DNA of 64,000 nucleotides. Origin: Anthostomella pinea (Eukaryota; Ascomycota; Sordariomycetes; Xylariales; Xylariaceae). A program made the position numbers and the translations under genes. Below the pieces are notes generated by a model. It was not told the DNA's origin, made no database searches, and saw only the letters and a list, made by a program, of their open reading frames with translations. Positions 58,430 through 64,000 of this stretch are shown in pieces; the stretch's first letter is position 1, and every line of letters starts with the position of its first letter. The DNA lies in contig CAUWAG010000003.1 in assembly GCA_963556695.1 (NCBI GenBank), positions 5,828,001 through 5,892,000 on the forward strand, written 5' to 3'.

Positions 58430-60721
58430 CTTGAATGGTGATGGTCCTTGGCAGAAATGTCGATGAGTGGAGAGAATGAAAACACGACTTCTCCCCTCCA
58501 GCTTCGGGGGGTTCACCGAATGGTTATATGCCAGCCCAAGTACGTGTTTCCCGCGTTCTCCAGCAGTAGTGCCGATCTGTTGCCAAAAATGAGATTTAGT
58601 TTCGCAGTACTACAGTTTCGTTCAGGGCTGAAACGAGAAGGCTTAGTCCCTGATGAACAACTACCGGTTCTTTTCCCCCTATACAGGCCCCCAGTGCATC
58701 TTGGGGTCATCCATTCGTTATCACATCATTCCTCATGTTGTAATATCTGCAACACACGGACCCCATGTCCAGAGATTGTTTTTCGAGGCGAAGTTGGGCT
58801 TCATGCAGAAAGGGGACACGAAACAGACTTCCCGGTCGTCAAGGGACTGGTAAGTCGATCCCTGCACTTACATAAAAGAAGAGTTCCCCTTGACTTTCTG
58901 GACATGCATGAGCCTGCATACCGGTACCAACCACCTGTAACATGCGCCGTATTTCTGCAGCGCAATTTCACAGATACGGCGATTGGCGATGGATGGGCAG
59001 TAAAAGCGCCGAGTCCCCAGTCAGGCTCCAGGTCTCCTCGGCACAAGTTGCCTGCATCGACGGCCTGAAAATCGTACCGTACCACGATTTGCTTGTTCCG
59101 CCACATATGATGGGAGACTTTTTCCCGTTCCGCCCTGATTCGCTGTCGGTGGCGAAACAAACCGGGGAAGAGATCATGTCGTGCAAGATTATGCAGGGTC
59201 TATGTTAAGCATGTTTTTCACGTGCGGAATACGAGAAGCTAAATGGCGGAATAAATGAGGCTCGCGAAGAGCAGCTGTCAGAATCTCATAACCGATAACT
59301 AATATTTCCGCGCACGACATCACGATTCACAGTCGTGCACGCCAGCATCTCCCCAGCCCGCCAAGGACTGGCATGTCCACCTGCCTGCCCGCGCTCAGTC
59401 TTATACCATGGGTTGAAAACCTATCGACGTTTTGCAGTATCGCAGCCGGCAGGGAGATACGGCCACTTCAGGCAAGGATGAGAGTCCCCCTCGTTTCTTT
59501 TGCGGGATCATCATCCATGCGTGAGCAGTGATTAACTTCTACAGCGGCTCTATCCATCCTAGCCTGTCCTAGCGGATCAGGATTGAACTCCAGGATACTC
59601 CAGGATTACCAGAGTGCCCCTCGCGTACAGCTGTCCTAGGACGTCGACAGTCGTCGGTCAGTGATAAGGTAAGCCCTGGGATCCTGGCAAGGGGCGCTCC
59701 CGCGGCTTGGGGCCGGGTGGGCCTCTACATATGCATGACCAGGCTTCTCAAGGGGTCCATGCGCAGAATTGTCATATGTCACTCACATATCAATATTGAC
59801 CGTTGACCGTTGCCCAATCGTCGGTAGTGTTGGGCCTATTTTACTTTTGCTTCTCTAAATACTGTCCATGGAATACCAGTATCCTGTCTTAGTGGCTGGA
59901 ATAGTGTAAGTATTGGCCACTCATATGTAATGAAATCTTTTTTTTTTGAGCTAGCCCCTGGTATTAAAGCCACGCACCCTGGCACCCAGCCCAAGCTTGC
60001 CAAGACGTCAATGCTCATGACTCGTGTATTCTTGCATGCGGCACGGCCCCAGCCTGGGTAGAGAGGCACAGTCCCTCGCTGACCCCTCATTCAACCAGGA
60101 ATCGCCAAGGCCATGTCCGATTCATCGTCAGTGGACCGTGGGACAGACAGACTGTGGGACGGGGGATAACAGGCTCTCGAAACCAATACCAAAAGTTGCA
60201 CCGGGGGAGTTCTCAGTCATATGCCAATACTCCACTCAATACTTGTGCCAAGTCTGTGTATTCCCTGTGTATGGTTGCAGTCGACTTCCTGGGACCAGGG
60301 TTGATGGAAGGCTCCTACCCGATCCTTGATCCCTGCTGCCTTAGCCAGCTGCGGTTGGTTGTTGTGACATGGCATTCTCTCCGCCGTTCGTCCCCGCAGA
60401 CCGTTCGCCGTAACGGTACTGCATGCGGTAGCGTTCCCCCCCTTTTGGGGCCAGGGATGAGCCGCGAGAGTGTGGTCGGCAGAGGGTCTAACCGATCACT
60501 TTCTGGGTAGGAAGCATGTTGTAACAGTGCAGAGGAGCATCAGTGCAACATCTCCGCATGCATCTCGCAGGTTTTCCTATTTCAAGGGGCCTGGTTGAGT
60601 TGAGGCGAACTGGTCAAGCTGCAGGTCACCTTTTCTTTTTACCATCATCATCATCTTAATTCTCAGATAAACTCGGACGCATCGATCACTCCAATACCAA
60701 TACCCTTGAAGGCCTGACAAA
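58430..60721. other. 2.3-kb divergent intergenic region, no supported gene
   Basis: The 206-codon plus ORF at 58448 and other small ORFs have no family features. A pyrimidine-rich leader (60640-60720, TTTTCTTTTTACCATC) precedes the phenol hydroxylase start. Confidence 0.5.
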
Positions 60722-63372
<2,651 letters not shown>

Positions 63373-63583
63373 GTAGGCTTTAGGCCTGTTGATAGGAGCA
63401 CGTATAGATTCACGGAATAACGAGCGCGTATGACTTGCAGTTTCGATACTAGATGTAGACATTGCCGTTCAATCTTCATGGTCATATGGGCTATGTACAA
63501 TGCTATTGACGCTGCTAGTAGCAGTTGAAAATGTCGAATACCCAACGTAGAAGACAACTCCTTTCAATGATACATGAACCCGT

Positions 63584-63674
63584 CCCAAAGACTGTCGCTA
63601 GATATATATATATATATGTGTGACTAAATGAATTCTTCCCAAAGACCGTCGCTAGATACCCGTATGTGACTAAT
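63584..63674. repeat. imperfect direct repeat with TA microsatellite
   Basis: A unit beginning CCCAAAGACTGTCGCTAGATA and ending TGTGACTAA occurs at 63584-63626 and, with one substitution and without the TATATA run, at 63638-63674. The first copy contains a TA tract of about 16 nt. Confidence 0.75.
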
Positions 63675-64000
63675 AAACAAACTTGAAGTAAACCTCATCA
63701 TAGCACTCGCGCTCCGCATCCGACATCTGCGCGCGCGCCGCCTCCCTCCTCCGGTTCTTCAGCACCAGCAGCCCAGTCCCAAGCGTGACCAGCACGAGCC
63801 CCAACACCGTGAAGCCCAGGCCGGTCGAGAAGCCCGTCGGGTAACGCGGGCGCTCGGTGGTGATGAAAACGTTGCTGCTGACAAAGTTGGCGCAGTTGCC
63901 AAAGCCGACCATCCACGCCATGCCGACGGCCAGATACTTGCGGCCGCGAAGATTTGCGCTCAGCCACGCCATTAATAGCGGCATCTGGGGAAAAGTGCCC
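63670..64000 (-). CDS. MFS transporter, Dal5-type, 3' part only (window edge)
   Basis: The minus frame is open to the right edge, so the N-terminal part lies outside. Visible are MPLLMAWLSANLRGRKYLAVGMAWMVGFGNCANFVSSNVF (helices 10-11 region with the family's GNxxNFVSSN pattern), RPRYPTGFSTGLGFTVLG, a last helix and a charged tail ending ERECYDEVYFKFVY. This is the C-terminus of an anion:cation symporter-family transporter. It lies 300 bp from the phenol hydroxylase stop, in convergent orientation, so import of an aromatic acid is a reasonable guess only. Confidence 0.85.
   Translation of the reverse strand, partial: GTFPQMPLLMAWLSANLRGRKYLAVGMAWMVGFGNCANFVSSNVFITTERPRYPTGFSTGLGFTVLGLVLVTLGTGLLVLKNRRREAARAQMSDAERECYDEVYFKFVY

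Noticed and set aside
58448..59068. 206-codon plus ORF
   Set aside because: No recognisable features, and it starts inside the 5' flank of the divergent membrane-protein gene.

Overview
The window is nuclear DNA from a filamentous ascomycete (Pezizomycotina). The evidence is short GT-AG introns (about 50-130 nt), spliced genes on both strands separated by long spacers, and fungal families: 2EXR protein, Git3/CAR-type GPCR, rhodopsin-domain membrane proteins, Dal5-type transporters, a P450 and DUF6314. No rRNA, tRNA or CRISPR was recognised. All exon structures were assembled by eye from reading frame, splice signals and family motifs.

Layout. 0-6.8 kb: a small unknown ORF, a four-exon cytochrome P450 (-), a 3-kb spacer and a 2EXR protein (-). 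8-16.2 kb: a six-exon Dal5-type MFS transporter (+), a small secreted Cys-rich protein with an HD motif (+), two weakly characterised genes, a hemerythrin-domain protein (-), and a 560-bp AT-rich element with terminal inverted repeats. 16.7-28.3 kb: a small membrane protein, a seven-TM cAMP-receptor-like GPCR (-), a truncated mariner-type transposase, a damaged protein-kinase-like gene (-) and a second Dal5-type transporter (-). 32.4-39.8 kb: a flavin monooxygenase fused to DUF6314 (+), a D-lactate dehydrogenase-type enzyme (-) and a secreted M28 glutamate-carboxypeptidase-like protease (+). 39.9-49.1 kb: a dead pogo/Fot-like transposon with near-perfect inverted repeats, two tail-to-tail rhodopsin-domain proteins, and a secreted FAD oxidoreductase (+). 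50.6-64 kb: a multi-frameshifted polytopic membrane gene, a candidate secreted effector (+), an alpha/beta hydrolase (+), a third rhodopsin-domain protein (-), a phenol 2-monooxygenase (+) and the 3' end of another MFS transporter (-).

The genes do not form one clear pathway. Themes are environmental sensing (one GPCR, three rhodopsin-domain proteins), uptake of small organic acids or amides (three Dal5-like MFS genes), oxidative catabolism (P450, FMO, phenol hydroxylase, FAD oxidase, D-LDH) and secreted proteins. The phenol hydroxylase and the partial MFS gene at the right end converge and could be a catabolic pair.

The most unusual signal is a pair of nearly identical sequences of about 130 nt, each starting exactly at a GT donor, inside two unrelated genes: intron 1 of a rhodopsin-domain gene (42058 on) and intron 2 of the FAD oxidoreductase (47909-48038). 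This is the signature of introner-like elements, introns that multiply. The first copy appears to have lost its original acceptor and to use an upstream in-frame CAG. Two genes (kinase-like 23.9-25.9 kb, membrane protein 50.6-52.9 kb) carry stop or frameshift lesions while their neighbours are intact.
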